DNA of 64,000 nt from NCBI RefSeq assembly GCF_018603435.1, contig NZ_CP075682.1, positions 4,030,001-4,094,000 of the forward strand, read 5' to 3'. The position numbers and the translations under genes are program-made. Within the stretch, counting starts at the first letter, position 1; the number at the start of each line of letters is the position of its first letter. Positions 50,911 through 58,156 of this stretch are shown here, in pieces. The notes below the pieces were generated by a model, which worked only from the letters and a program-made list of their open reading frames with translations, searched no databases and was not told the origin of the DNA. The DNA is from Chryseobacterium sp. ZHDP1 (GTDB taxonomy: Bacteria > Bacteroidota > Bacteroidia > Flavobacteriales > Weeksellaceae).

Positions 50911-52470
50911 TTAAACAACCTTCAGATAAGATTTATGTTTTACCAACCAAAGCCCAATGAAAGTTAATAATCCATTCAGAACAATTAACTCTACCCCGAT
51001 TCTGTAATCCGTATACGTTGTTACCAGATAATTGATAATGTACGTTGCAGCCGGAGCTAAAATTGTTACCGCCAAAATTGAATATTTCCTTGAAATCTGA
51101 AATTTCGTGAAAATTCCGAAGGCAAAAAGTCCTAAAAGCGGTCCGTAAGTATAGCCTGCAATCTCCATGATGAGGTAAACAATCGATTTGTCATTCAACG
51201 CTTTAAAAACCATAATCAAAATAAAGAAAACGATCGTAAACGTTAAATGAACCTTCATACGAAGCTGTTTTTTCTCTTTTTCCGTTTTGTTTTTGTCTTC
51301 ATTAAGATTCAAAAGATCTACGCAATACGAACTCGTAACAGCGGTTAAAGCGCCATCCGCAGAAGGAAATAATGCCGAAATTAATCCGATAATGAAGATA
51401 ACGGAAATAATCATCGGGAAATGCCCCTGAAGCGATAAAGCAGGAAACAGATCGTCTCCCATGATATTTTTAATGTTACCCGCAGAATCTTTGAAACCGA
51501 AAATATTGGTTACCGTTTCTCCGTCTATTTTTCCATATTCTGCGCCGTTCTGCAAAGCAAAAAGATAAAGAAGACCTCCTAAAAAAAGGAATGCCAGATT
51601 CACAAAAAGCAGCGTTCCTGCGAAAGTGAGCATATTTTTCTTTGAATTTTTAAGATTATCCACAGAGATATTTTTCTGCATCATTTCCTGATCTAATCCT
51701 GTCATTGCAATCGTAATGAAAATTCCCCCTAAAATCGTTTTCAGGAAAAATGTTTTGGAATTCGGATCAAAATTGATGAAGTGGGTATAATTTTTCTGTT
51801 CTAAAATCGTATACGCTTCGCCTAATGATAAATTTAAATGCGATAAAATATAAACAATACAGGCAACGAGACTGATAATCATAAATGACGTCTGTAAAGT
51901 ATCGGTAATCACAATTGTTTTTACACCGCCTTCAAATGTATATAAAAGCACCATTAACAGCAGAACCAAAGCCGTAACCCAGAAAGGAACGCCCAAACCT
52001 TCCAGAAGGAAAATCTGAAGAACGTTGACCACTAAATATAACCTTGCCGTTGCACCAATTGCCCTTGAAATAATGAAAAAGATTGAGCCGATCTTATGCG
52101 CTTCAACGTTGAATCTTTTGCCTAAATAGGTGTAAATCGAGGTGAGATTCATTTTGTAGTACAGCGGAAGAAGAATTGCAGCAACAATAAAATATCCGAT
52201 GAAAAAGCCGATCACCATCATATAATATTCGAATCCACCGTAGATATATTCAGTTCCCGTCATTTTACCAACTGTTCCGGGAACGGAAATAAATGTTACC
52301 CCGCTTAAGCTGGTTCCGATCATTCCGAAAGCAACAAGCCACCATTTACTTTTTTTATTCCCGATAAAAAACGACTGATTATCAGAATTTCGGCTTGTAA
52401 AATAAGAAATAACCAAAAGTCCGATGAAATAGACAAAAACAAACAGCAAAAGAACAGTTCCGGAATTCAT
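50911..52470 (-). CDS. Sodium:solute symporter (SSS family)
   Basis: 519 residues, 13 predicted helices. Starts with an outward N-terminal helix; GMIGTSLSGVTFISVPGTVG near 51 is the TM1 sodium-site motif; TFEGGVKTIVITDTLQTSFMI near 172 and GLISALFPSADGALTAVTSSYCVDLLN near 358 are typical of SSS proteins. The solute is unknown (candidates: sugars, organic acids, sialic acid). Own promoter at 52490-52518. Monocistronic. Confidence 0.9.
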   Translation of the reverse strand: MNSGTVLLLFVFVYFIGLLVISYFTSRNSDNQSFFIGNKKSKWWLVAFGMIGTSLSGVTFISVPGTVGKMTGTEYIYGGFEYYMMVIGFFIGYFIVAAILLPLYYKMNLTSIYTYLGKRFNVEAHKIGSIFFIISRAIGATARLYLVVNVLQIFLLEGLGVPFWVTALVLLLMVLLYTFEGGVKTIVITDTLQTSFMIISLVACIVYILSHLNLSLGEAYTILEQKNYTHFINFDPNSKTFFLKTILGGIFITIAMTGLDQEMMQKNISVDNLKNSKKNMLTFAGTLLFVNLAFLFLGGLLYLFALQNGAEYGKIDGETVTNIFGFKDSAGNIKNIMGDDLFPALSLQGHFPMIISVIFIIGLISALFPSADGALTAVTSSYCVDLLNLNEDKNKTEKEKKQLRMKVHLTFTIVFFILIMVFKALNDKSIVYLIMEIAGYTYGPLLGLFAFGIFTKFQISRKYSILAVTILAPAATYIINYLVTTYTDYRIGVELIVLNGLLTFIGLWLVKHKSYLKVV

Positions 52471-52489
52471 GCTTTAATTTAAATTTTAG

Positions 52490-52518
52490 CAAATATAGTT
52501 TTTTTCTGTTCTGTCCAA
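52490..52518 (-). promoter_or_regulatory. Promoter of the symporter gene
   Basis: Minus strand: TTG at 52518-52516, 18 bases, TATATTTG at 52497-52490; about 15-base leader. Confidence 0.6.
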
Positions 52519-52524
52519 AAAGAA

Positions 52525-52556
52525 AAAACCTTCAGGATATATTTCCGGAAGGTTTT
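52525..52556 (-). terminator. Terminator of the redox/stress operon
   Basis: AAAACCTTC pairs with GAAGGTTTT, inner GGA/TCC; T-rich on the minus strand side. It precedes the symporter promoter. Confidence 0.7.
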
Positions 52557-52561
52557 ATATG

Positions 52562-52615
52562 TAAGGTTGAAGTTAAGACCGATAACTTAGAAGCTCAAAC
52601 TTAATCTCAACCTTA
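52562..52615. repeat. Long imperfect palindrome in the 3' region of the redox operon
   Basis: AAGGTTGAAGTTAAG (52563-52577) against CTTAATCTCAACCTT (52600-52614), 13 of 15 pairs, with 22 bases between. Directly ahead (minus sense) of the terminator; could protect the 3' end of the transcript. Confidence 0.5.
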
Positions 52616-52623
52616 GCTTAAAA

Positions 52624-52923
52624 CTAAGCCTGTGTCTTATTTACCAGAACATCCTGAAGTTCTTCATGTTTCTGGAACGTAGCCTTGGCAAAAGGACAAA
52701 GCGGAATAATTGTTTTTCCGTTCTTTCTTGCAAAATCTACTGCCGCAAGAAGCATTTCTTTCCCAACGCCTTTTCCGTTGTATGCTTCTTCAACTTCTGT
52801 GTGATCGATGATGAATCTTTCTTCTCCAGCCCAGGTGTACGTCATTAATCCTGCGTGGTTTCCGTCTATGAATGCTTCAAAATTTCCGTGTTTCGGATCG
52901 TTGGTTTGTTTTACTTCAATCAT
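52624..52923 (-). CDS. GNAT-type N-acetyltransferase (YjdJ-like)
   Basis: 99 residues, the short GNAT form. EAFIDGNHAGLMTYTWAGEERFIIDHTEVEEAYNGKGVGKEMLLAAVDFARKNG contains the acetyl-CoA loop (YNGKGVGKEM), and IIPLCPFAKATFQKHEE follows, as in the YjdJ group. Last gene of the minus-strand redox/stress cluster, one base after the OsmC gene. Confidence 0.88.
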   Translation of the reverse strand: MIEVKQTNDPKHGNFEAFIDGNHAGLMTYTWAGEERFIIDHTEVEEAYNGKGVGKEMLLAAVDFARKNGKTIIPLCPFAKATFQKHEELQDVLVNKTQA

Positions 52924-52924
52924 A

Positions 52925-53323
52925 TTATGAAAATTTGGTTAGTATTTCTATATCGTTTGTAAGAATTTTATGAATCGGGCACGCATCTGCAATGGCGTGA
53001 AGTCTTTTCAGTTGTTCATCATCAAGATTTGTGCCTTCAAAGCTGATGTCTCTTTTGAAAATGGCTCTTTTCGTTAAAGGAAAATTTTCCAGTTCCACTT
53101 CAACGTTTATTTTTTCGACGTTCCATTCTTTTCGGTCGATGTACATTCTCAACGTTGCCGCTGTGCAGCTTGCGAGGGAAGTGGCAAGAATTTCAAAAGG
53201 ATTGAACCCTTTATTTCCGCCGCCTTTGTCTACAGGTTCATCTGTAATAAGGGTATTTTCTCCCGCAACAACTTTGGTGTAGTATTTTTCTGTTCCTAAA
53301 CTTGCTTTTACTGTGATTGCCAT
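52925..53323 (-). CDS. OsmC/Ohr-family peroxidase-like protein
   Basis: 132 residues from the ATG at 53323. OsmC fold: SLASCTAATLRMYIDRKEW near 63 and AIADACPIHKILTNDIEI near 108 carry the two cysteines that reduce organic peroxides in this family. The frame extends upstream to 53368 within the preceding gene, but MAITVKASLG at 53323 is the usual family start. It overlaps the stop of the ferredoxin-like gene by one base. Confidence 0.9.
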   Translation of the reverse strand: MAITVKASLGTEKYYTKVVAGENTLITDEPVDKGGGNKGFNPFEILATSLASCTAATLRMYIDRKEWNVEKINVEVELENFPLTKRAIFKRDISFEGTNLDDEQLKRLHAIADACPIHKILTNDIEILTKFS

Positions 53324-53541
53324 TATTTTTTTGTATTGAATTGATAACTCAGTGCGCCGGAAGGACACTGGTCGATTTGATTTTTAAGTTCTTCAGCTGT
53401 TGCATTTTCAGGTTTCAGCCACGGTCTTTCTTTCGGGTTATACACTTTTGGAAGTGTTTTTACACAGACTGCAGCGTGGATACATTTTTTAGGCTGCCAG
53501 ATGACGGTAATTTCTCCGTTTACATATTCGTGTGTTTCCAT
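53323..53541 (-). CDS. Small (4Fe-4S)-binding / divergent ferredoxin protein
   Basis: About 72 residues. Matches the Fer4_19 (divergent 4Fe-4S mono-cluster) family: EYVNGEITVIWQPKKCIHAAVCVKTLPKVYNP, then IDQCPSGALSY. Three cysteines are visible, typical for the family. The ATG at 53541 directly after the TMEM175 stop is preferred; one 12 bases earlier (53553) overlaps that gene and is also possible. Probably an electron carrier for the redox genes around it. Confidence 0.8.
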   Translation of the reverse strand: METHEYVNGEITVIWQPKKCIHAAVCVKTLPKVYNPKERPWLKPENATAEELKNQIDQCPSGALSYQFNTKK

Positions 53542-53542
53542 A

Positions 53543-54121
53543 TCAGTTCTCATTTAAAGTTTTTTCTATTCTTCTGTCCGGAATCAGCCAGAGCAAAGCT
53601 ACTGTATAATACAACCCTACAGCAATATAAGGGTAAATAAATGATACAATAATCCCTGAGACGTACAAAACAATGGATGCATTTTCCTTAAAACGGGAAG
53701 CAATGGCCTGTTTCAGTCTGGAATTTTCACCTTCAGCTTTTATAATGGCATTTTCCAGAATCGTATAGGCAATCGCACAGAGCACTAATCCGAATCCGTA
53801 AGTAGCCACCGGATTTTTGGCAAAATGAGTTTCTCCGATCCACTCTGTTGCAAAAGGCATTAAAGAAAGCCAGAACAGAAGATGAAGATTTGCCCAAAGA
53901 ATTTTTCCGTTTACTTTTTTCACTGCCTGAAAAAGATGATGATGATTGTTCCAGTAAATTCCTACATACAGAAAGCTGAAAATATACGCCAGAAATTTCG
54001 GGATAAGCGGTTTAAGGCTTTGCCAGTCGTTTCCTTCCGGAACTTTCAGTTCCAGTACCATAATGGTGATGATGATCGCAAGAACCCCATCACTGAAAGC
54101 CTCTAATCTTCCTTTGGTCAT
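53543..54121 (-). CDS. TMEM175-family ion channel (DUF1211)
   Basis: 192 residues, six hydrophobic helices. TKGRLEAFSDGVLAIIITIMVLELKVP at the N-terminus contains the FSDGxxxxxxT signature that lines the pore in bacterial and lysosomal TMEM175 potassium channels. One six-helix unit, so a tetramer is expected. It overlaps the FMN reductase stop by one base, and its stop touches the ferredoxin-like gene, so it is firmly inside the redox operon. Confidence 0.85.
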   Translation of the reverse strand: MTKGRLEAFSDGVLAIIITIMVLELKVPEGNDWQSLKPLIPKFLAYIFSFLYVGIYWNNHHHLFQAVKKVNGKILWANLHLLFWLSLMPFATEWIGETHFAKNPVATYGFGLVLCAIAYTILENAIIKAEGENSRLKQAIASRFKENASIVLYVSGIIVSFIYPYIAVGLYYTVALLWLIPDRRIEKTLNEN

Positions 54122-54657
54122 TATTTAAGGATTGTATTTTTGAAATTTTCCACTTTATTATTAAGCTCTTTCAGCATTTCAGGATTAATGACACCGCTTT
54201 CCACATCAAAATTTTCATAAAATTTAGGAAGCGAAAAAGTTTCTTTGATATCCGCTCCGAAATTCGGGAAAAATATCTTTGCCGTGTTCATCACATTTCC
54301 GCCGCCGTAACCTCCCGGAGAAGTGGACATCAGAAACATCGGCTTGTCCTGAAAAACCTTCACGTTGATTCTTGAAGCCCAGTCGAAAACGTTTTTAAAA
54401 GCGGCGCTGTACGATCTGTTGTGTTCTGCTAGCGAACAGATAATAACATCACATTCTTCTATCGCTTTCAAAAAGTGGTGTGCTTCTTCCGGAAAGCCTT
54501 TCTTTTCACGATCTACGGAAAAAACAGGCATATCAAAATCATTCAGATCAATCAGGTTGATTTCTTCATTCTTAAAATCTTTTAGAACGAATTTTACAAG
54601 TTCCCTGTTGATGGAAGTGGAAGACGTACTTCCTGCAAATGCTAATATTTTCATCAT
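54121..54657 (-). CDS. NAD(P)H-dependent FMN reductase
   Basis: 178 residues. Flavodoxin-like FMN reductase of the NADPH_dep_FMN_red family: KILAFAGSTSSTSINRELV at the N-terminus binds the FMN phosphate; CDVIICSLAEHNRSYSAAFKNVFDWASR near 69 and MLMSTSPGGYGGGNVM near 107 complete the site. Reduces FMN, quinones or azo/chromate compounds. Either of two adjacent Met codons may start it. Confidence 0.9.
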   Translation of the reverse strand: MMKILAFAGSTSSTSINRELVKFVLKDFKNEEINLIDLNDFDMPVFSVDREKKGFPEEAHHFLKAIEECDVIICSLAEHNRSYSAAFKNVFDWASRINVKVFQDKPMFLMSTSPGGYGGGNVMNTAKIFFPNFGADIKETFSLPKFYENFDVESGVINPEMLKELNNKVENFKNTILK

Positions 54658-54675
54658 GTATGATTTAAAATTGAA

Positions 54676-55578
54676 TTACGGTTTTCTGTTTAAAATAGCT
54701 TTCGGAAGCGGTACATATTCGTTTTCATCTCCCGGAACCAAAGGAAAAGCATCGTGGTTTTGGTCGTGCCAGTTCACTTTTGCCTGATCGATCAGTTCTT
54801 TTTCGGAATTTACAAAATTCCAGAATATAAACCGCTCTTCTTCAAATGGTTCGCCGCCGAAAAGATAAACCGTTCCGTTTTCGCTCATGTAAAATTCGCA
54901 GAGTTGGGTGTTTTTGGCAATCATCAGTTGTTTAGATCCGTAAGAATTTCCGTCAGTAGAAACAGTTCCGTCCAGAACATACATAGCAGCTTCTCCGTAA
55001 AGATCTTTCCCAATGCTGATCTTTTTTGCCTCTTTGGTTTTAATTTCAATAAAAAACAGCTTGCTGTGAACCGGAACCGGCGATTTTTTCCCAAAAGCTT
55101 CACCTGCAATTAATTTATACTGAATTCCGTCTTCCTCCCAAACCGGAATTTCATCTGCTTCAATGTGGTGGAATGTGGGTTCAGACTGTTCCAGATGTTT
55201 TGGAAGTCCTACCCAGATCTGGAATCCGTGAAGTCTTTTATCAGAATGCCGCAGGTATTCAGGAGTTCTTTCGGAGTGTACCACACCTTTTCCGGCAGTC
55301 ATCCAGTTTACGGCTCCCGGTTTTATTTCCAGAGCACTTCCGATGCTGTCTCTGTGGAAAATAGATCCTTCCAGAAGATACGTTAATGTTGAAAGCCCGA
55401 TGTGCGGATGCGGCGGAACATCCAGATTCTGATAATCTTTTAAGTCGGATGGTCCCATATGATCAATAAAAACGAAAGGTCCGACTGCTCTTTTTTCGCG
55501 GAAAGGCAATAATCTTCCCACCAGAAAGTTTCCGATGTCCGCAGATTTTTCTTCTATAATAAGTCCGATGTTTGACAT
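54676..55578 (-). CDS. Pirin-family protein, first of two
   Basis: 300 residues. Two cupin domains; the N-terminal one has the pirin iron-binding pattern VPPHPHIGLSTLTYLLEG near 55, followed by GAVNWMTAGKGVVHSERTPE near 87. Bacterial pirins can act as quercetinases or redox sensors. 18 bases ahead of the FMN reductase in the same direction, so it heads the operon. The other pirin upstream is clearly distinct in sequence. Confidence 0.88.
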   Translation of the reverse strand: MSNIGLIIEEKSADIGNFLVGRLLPFREKRAVGPFVFIDHMGPSDLKDYQNLDVPPHPHIGLSTLTYLLEGSIFHRDSIGSALEIKPGAVNWMTAGKGVVHSERTPEYLRHSDKRLHGFQIWVGLPKHLEQSEPTFHHIEADEIPVWEEDGIQYKLIAGEAFGKKSPVPVHSKLFFIEIKTKEAKKISIGKDLYGEAAMYVLDGTVSTDGNSYGSKQLMIAKNTQLCEFYMSENGTVYLFGGEPFEEERFIFWNFVNSEKELIDQAKVNWHDQNHDAFPLVPGDENEYVPLPKAILNRKP

Positions 55579-55664
55579 GATGTGCGTGATTTATTTGTAT
55601 TAAATTTTTGTTTTGAATTTTGAGAAAACTTTCAGATAATGATTTAAAAATTTCAATTGAATCC

Positions 55665-55737
55665 GTCATTTCGACGCAGGAGAAATCTATTTAGCTTCAT
55701 AGATTCTTCACTTCGCTTCCGCTGTGTTCTGAATGAC
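55665..55737. repeat. Intergenic REP-like inverted repeat
   Basis: GTCATTTCGACGCAGG at one side and GTTCTGAATGAC at the other, with an inner AATCTAT/ATAGATT stem. This GTCATT...AATGAC layout around AGATTCTTCACTTCGC is a repeat I recall from many Flavobacteriia intergenic regions. It lies between the two pirin genes. Confidence 0.6.
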
Positions 55738-55801
55738 AGAGAAATCATTAAAAATCTAAAATTAAGAAAAAGAACAGCTTGATGATGATTTTTAATTAAA
55801 A

Positions 55802-56677
55802 TTAATCTGCAAGATAACCGAATCTCCCTAAATTGAAATCTTCAAAAGCCTGCATAATTTCTTCTCTGGAATTCATTACAAATGGTCCATGAGGAAAGAT
55901 CGGCTCGTTTAAAGGCATTCCGCTGATGATTAAAACGATTGAGTCTTCTGCTGCTTCTATAGTAAAATTTTCTCCTTCATTTTGAAACAGAACGAGATGA
56001 TTGAGTGGCGCTTTTTCTTCGCCATTTATGAGAATACTTCCTTCTATCACCAATGCAGCAGTATTGAAATTTTTGGGAAAGCTGAATGCTGCTTTTCCAC
56101 CATTTTTCAGTTTTGCATTCATCATGTGAACCGGACTGAAGGTAAAAGCGGGACCTTTCTGATTTTGATATTCTCCGGCAATCACTTCAATATGTCCGTT
56201 TTCTCCAAGATCCACTTTCGTCATATCCGAATTTTTGATTGCCTGATATTTCGGACAACTCATTTTATAAACCGACGGAAGATTTACCCAAAGCTGAACC
56301 ATCTGGAAAATTCCGCCTTCTTTTGCCCATTCTTTTTCGTGATATTCTTTGTGAAGAACACCTTTTGCGGCAGTCATCCACTGTACATCGCCTTCACCGA
56401 TAATTCCGCCACCTCCTGCGCTGTCATGATGCTGTACTTTTCCTTTATACGATATGGTCACGGTCTCAAAACCCCGGTGCGGATGAACGCCCACTCCGCG
56501 AGGCTGATCTGTTCCGTTAAAGTGAAATTTTGAATTGTAATCGAGCATAATGAACGGATCCATCCTTTTCATATCCATTCCCTGAACGCCCGGAATAAAA
56601 TTATGAACCCTAAAACCGTCGCCCACAAAATGCGCAGGTTTCGGAGATACTATTTTTTCTATTTTTTTAGTTGCCAT
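55802..56677 (-). CDS. Pirin-family protein, second
   Basis: 291 residues. Clear pirin: GDGFRVHNFIPGVQGMDMKRMDPFIMLDYN at the start, VGVHPHRGFETVTISYKGKVQHHDSAGGGGIIGEGDVQWMTAAKGVLHKE near 61 with the metal-binding histidines, and a second cupin domain. Closer to classical pirins/YhhW than the other copy. It has its own promoter box at 56698, and the REP-like repeat separates it from the downstream operon. Confidence 0.92.
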   Translation of the reverse strand: MATKKIEKIVSPKPAHFVGDGFRVHNFIPGVQGMDMKRMDPFIMLDYNSKFHFNGTDQPRGVGVHPHRGFETVTISYKGKVQHHDSAGGGGIIGEGDVQWMTAAKGVLHKEYHEKEWAKEGGIFQMVQLWVNLPSVYKMSCPKYQAIKNSDMTKVDLGENGHIEVIAGEYQNQKGPAFTFSPVHMMNAKLKNGGKAAFSFPKNFNTAALVIEGSILINGEEKAPLNHLVLFQNEGENFTIEAAEDSIVLIISGMPLNEPIFPHGPFVMNSREEIMQAFEDFNLGRFGYLAD

Positions 56678-56697
56678 AATATGGTTGTATTATGAAG

Positions 56698-56705
56698 CAA
56701 AGGTA
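56698..56705 (-). promoter_or_regulatory. -7 element of the second pirin gene
   Basis: TACCTTTG on the minus strand, about 20 bases before the ATG; no exact -33 TTG. Confidence 0.4.
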
Positions 56706-56749
56706 TTTTAAACAAAAATCCTGTACATTGATCTGTGTTAATAAGGGGG

Positions 56750-56781
56750 ATTGATGATTGATGATTGATGATTGATGATTG
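56750..56781. repeat. Tandem 7-base repeat
   Basis: ATTGATG four times in a row, plus ATTG. Slippage-prone; lies in the intergenic region between pirin and DUF4236 genes. Confidence 0.85.
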
Positions 56782-56825
56782 CGCTGAACGGGTGTTTTCT
56801 GATTTTTATTTGGGATGTAAAAATT

Positions 56826-56877
56826 CCCCTCCTTTGGAGGGGTGGCGAAAATTTCGGAGAAATTTTTGACGGGCTGG
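56826..56877. repeat. Second intergenic REP-like element
   Basis: CCCCTCC-TTT-GGAGGGG hairpin, then AAAATTTC/GAAATTTT hairpin, then TTTTGACGGG. A double-stem element of a kind I recall as widespread between Chryseobacterium genes. Confidence 0.6.
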
Positions 56878-56913
56878 TTTAAAATAGATCTTTAGAAAAA
56901 AGTAGGACAGGAT

Positions 56914-58023
56914 TTAAATAAATTCTCTTTGAAAATTACTGAAAGCTCGGCTAAACTCTTCAGCAGATTCATAATTACTAAATTCATATTCTTCATGCAT
57001 CCCTGTTTTAGTAGTAAAGTTGATATTGCCGTATTTTACAACTGGGATTTTATAATTATTACTGAATCTTTTATCTCTTGTTCCATTTTTATTAACTTTT
57101 GCCCAAGTATGATCTATAATTTTTGAATCTCGAGGAACTATAGATGTTTCTCTGAAGTGAGTATATGTATGATGTAAATTTAATTCATCAATTCCGATGA
57201 TCGCAAAATTAGTTTCGTTGGTATACATTATAATAAACGCAGGATAAATATAAATATCTGCACCATTAGCATTCTTTAAGTACATTGCCTGATATTTGGA
57301 TTGGATATAGGGAAGAGATTTTAAAGCAAAACGTATTTCACGTCGGTTAACTACTGTGCTAGCTGAAGAACGTGCAACGACTCTGTCCTGAAAATGAGCA
57401 CTGGTGATATCCCATATTTTATGAGATGCCATAAGATGTTTGAAGGCTTCATAAACGGTTTCAAATTTTCTTTGTATTTCAGGATCAAAATTAATATCGA
57501 GGTTAACGCAGCATTTTTCAATCATATTTTCTGTCTGATTAATTGCGTCCAACTGTATTTTTATATCACGGTTTGCATTCTTTTTAATATTTTTATTGAT
57601 AAATCCATATAAAAATAAATAACTCAATATTTTTTTAGTTTTAGTAATAGATAATGCTTTTTTGATTTTTATTAAGTCGGCAGCAAGCTCTTTTTTCTGA
57701 TGATGTGCTAATAAGATTGCTTCCTTTATTCCCTGCATATTCTGACTTGTTATTTCATGAATATCTGCACTGAAAATATTGTCATAAAGATTATTTTGAG
57801 TATAATAATCAGGATAATTTAAAGAAGATTCAGGTGTTGGATTAGAATTGCTAAATTTTTGGCGGTTTGAGATACCAAGTATAGTTGTATTGACTGTTGT
57901 ACCAGTGTTACTGAAATTAACGCTCAGTCCTTTTGTTCCAATGGAAGTAGATATTCCTTTTTTGCTAAAATTTAAATGAACTCCCGGTATTATTTTAACT
58001 CTTTTTCTGTAGCTCCAAGCCAT
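56914..58023 (-). CDS. DUF4236-domain protein
   Basis: 369 residues. Begins MAWSYRKRVKIIPGVHLNFSKKGISTSIGTKGLSVNFSNTGTTVNTTILG, the DUF4236 domain (about 1-55), a small beta domain seen in many phage-like and mobile-region proteins. The remainder is helical, with a second globular part from about 230 (NRREIRFALKSLPYIQSKYQAMYLKNANGADIYIYPAFIIMY). Function unknown. Cytoplasmic, lone gene flanked by repeats on one side. Confidence 0.8.
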   Translation of the reverse strand: MAWSYRKRVKIIPGVHLNFSKKGISTSIGTKGLSVNFSNTGTTVNTTILGISNRQKFSNSNPTPESSLNYPDYYTQNNLYDNIFSADIHEITSQNMQGIKEAILLAHHQKKELAADLIKIKKALSITKTKKILSYLFLYGFINKNIKKNANRDIKIQLDAINQTENMIEKCCVNLDINFDPEIQRKFETVYEAFKHLMASHKIWDITSAHFQDRVVARSSASTVVNRREIRFALKSLPYIQSKYQAMYLKNANGADIYIYPAFIIMYTNETNFAIIGIDELNLHHTYTHFRETSIVPRDSKIIDHTWAKVNKNGTRDKRFSNNYKIPVVKYGNINFTTKTGMHEEYEFSNYESAEEFSRAFSNFQREFI

Positions 58024-58156
58024 GTTTATTATTTTAGTTTCTGGTTATTGATGTAACAAAAATAATAAGACAACGTGTTAATTTTTTACGGAAAACCGTA
58101 ATAGTCTGAAGCTTTTGGATTCTTTTAAGAAAAATAATTAAGGCGAATTATTATGA

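Noticed and set aside
56750..56781. Short direct repeats considered as a CRISPR remnant
   Set aside because: The 7-base units are contiguous without spacers and there are no cas genes.
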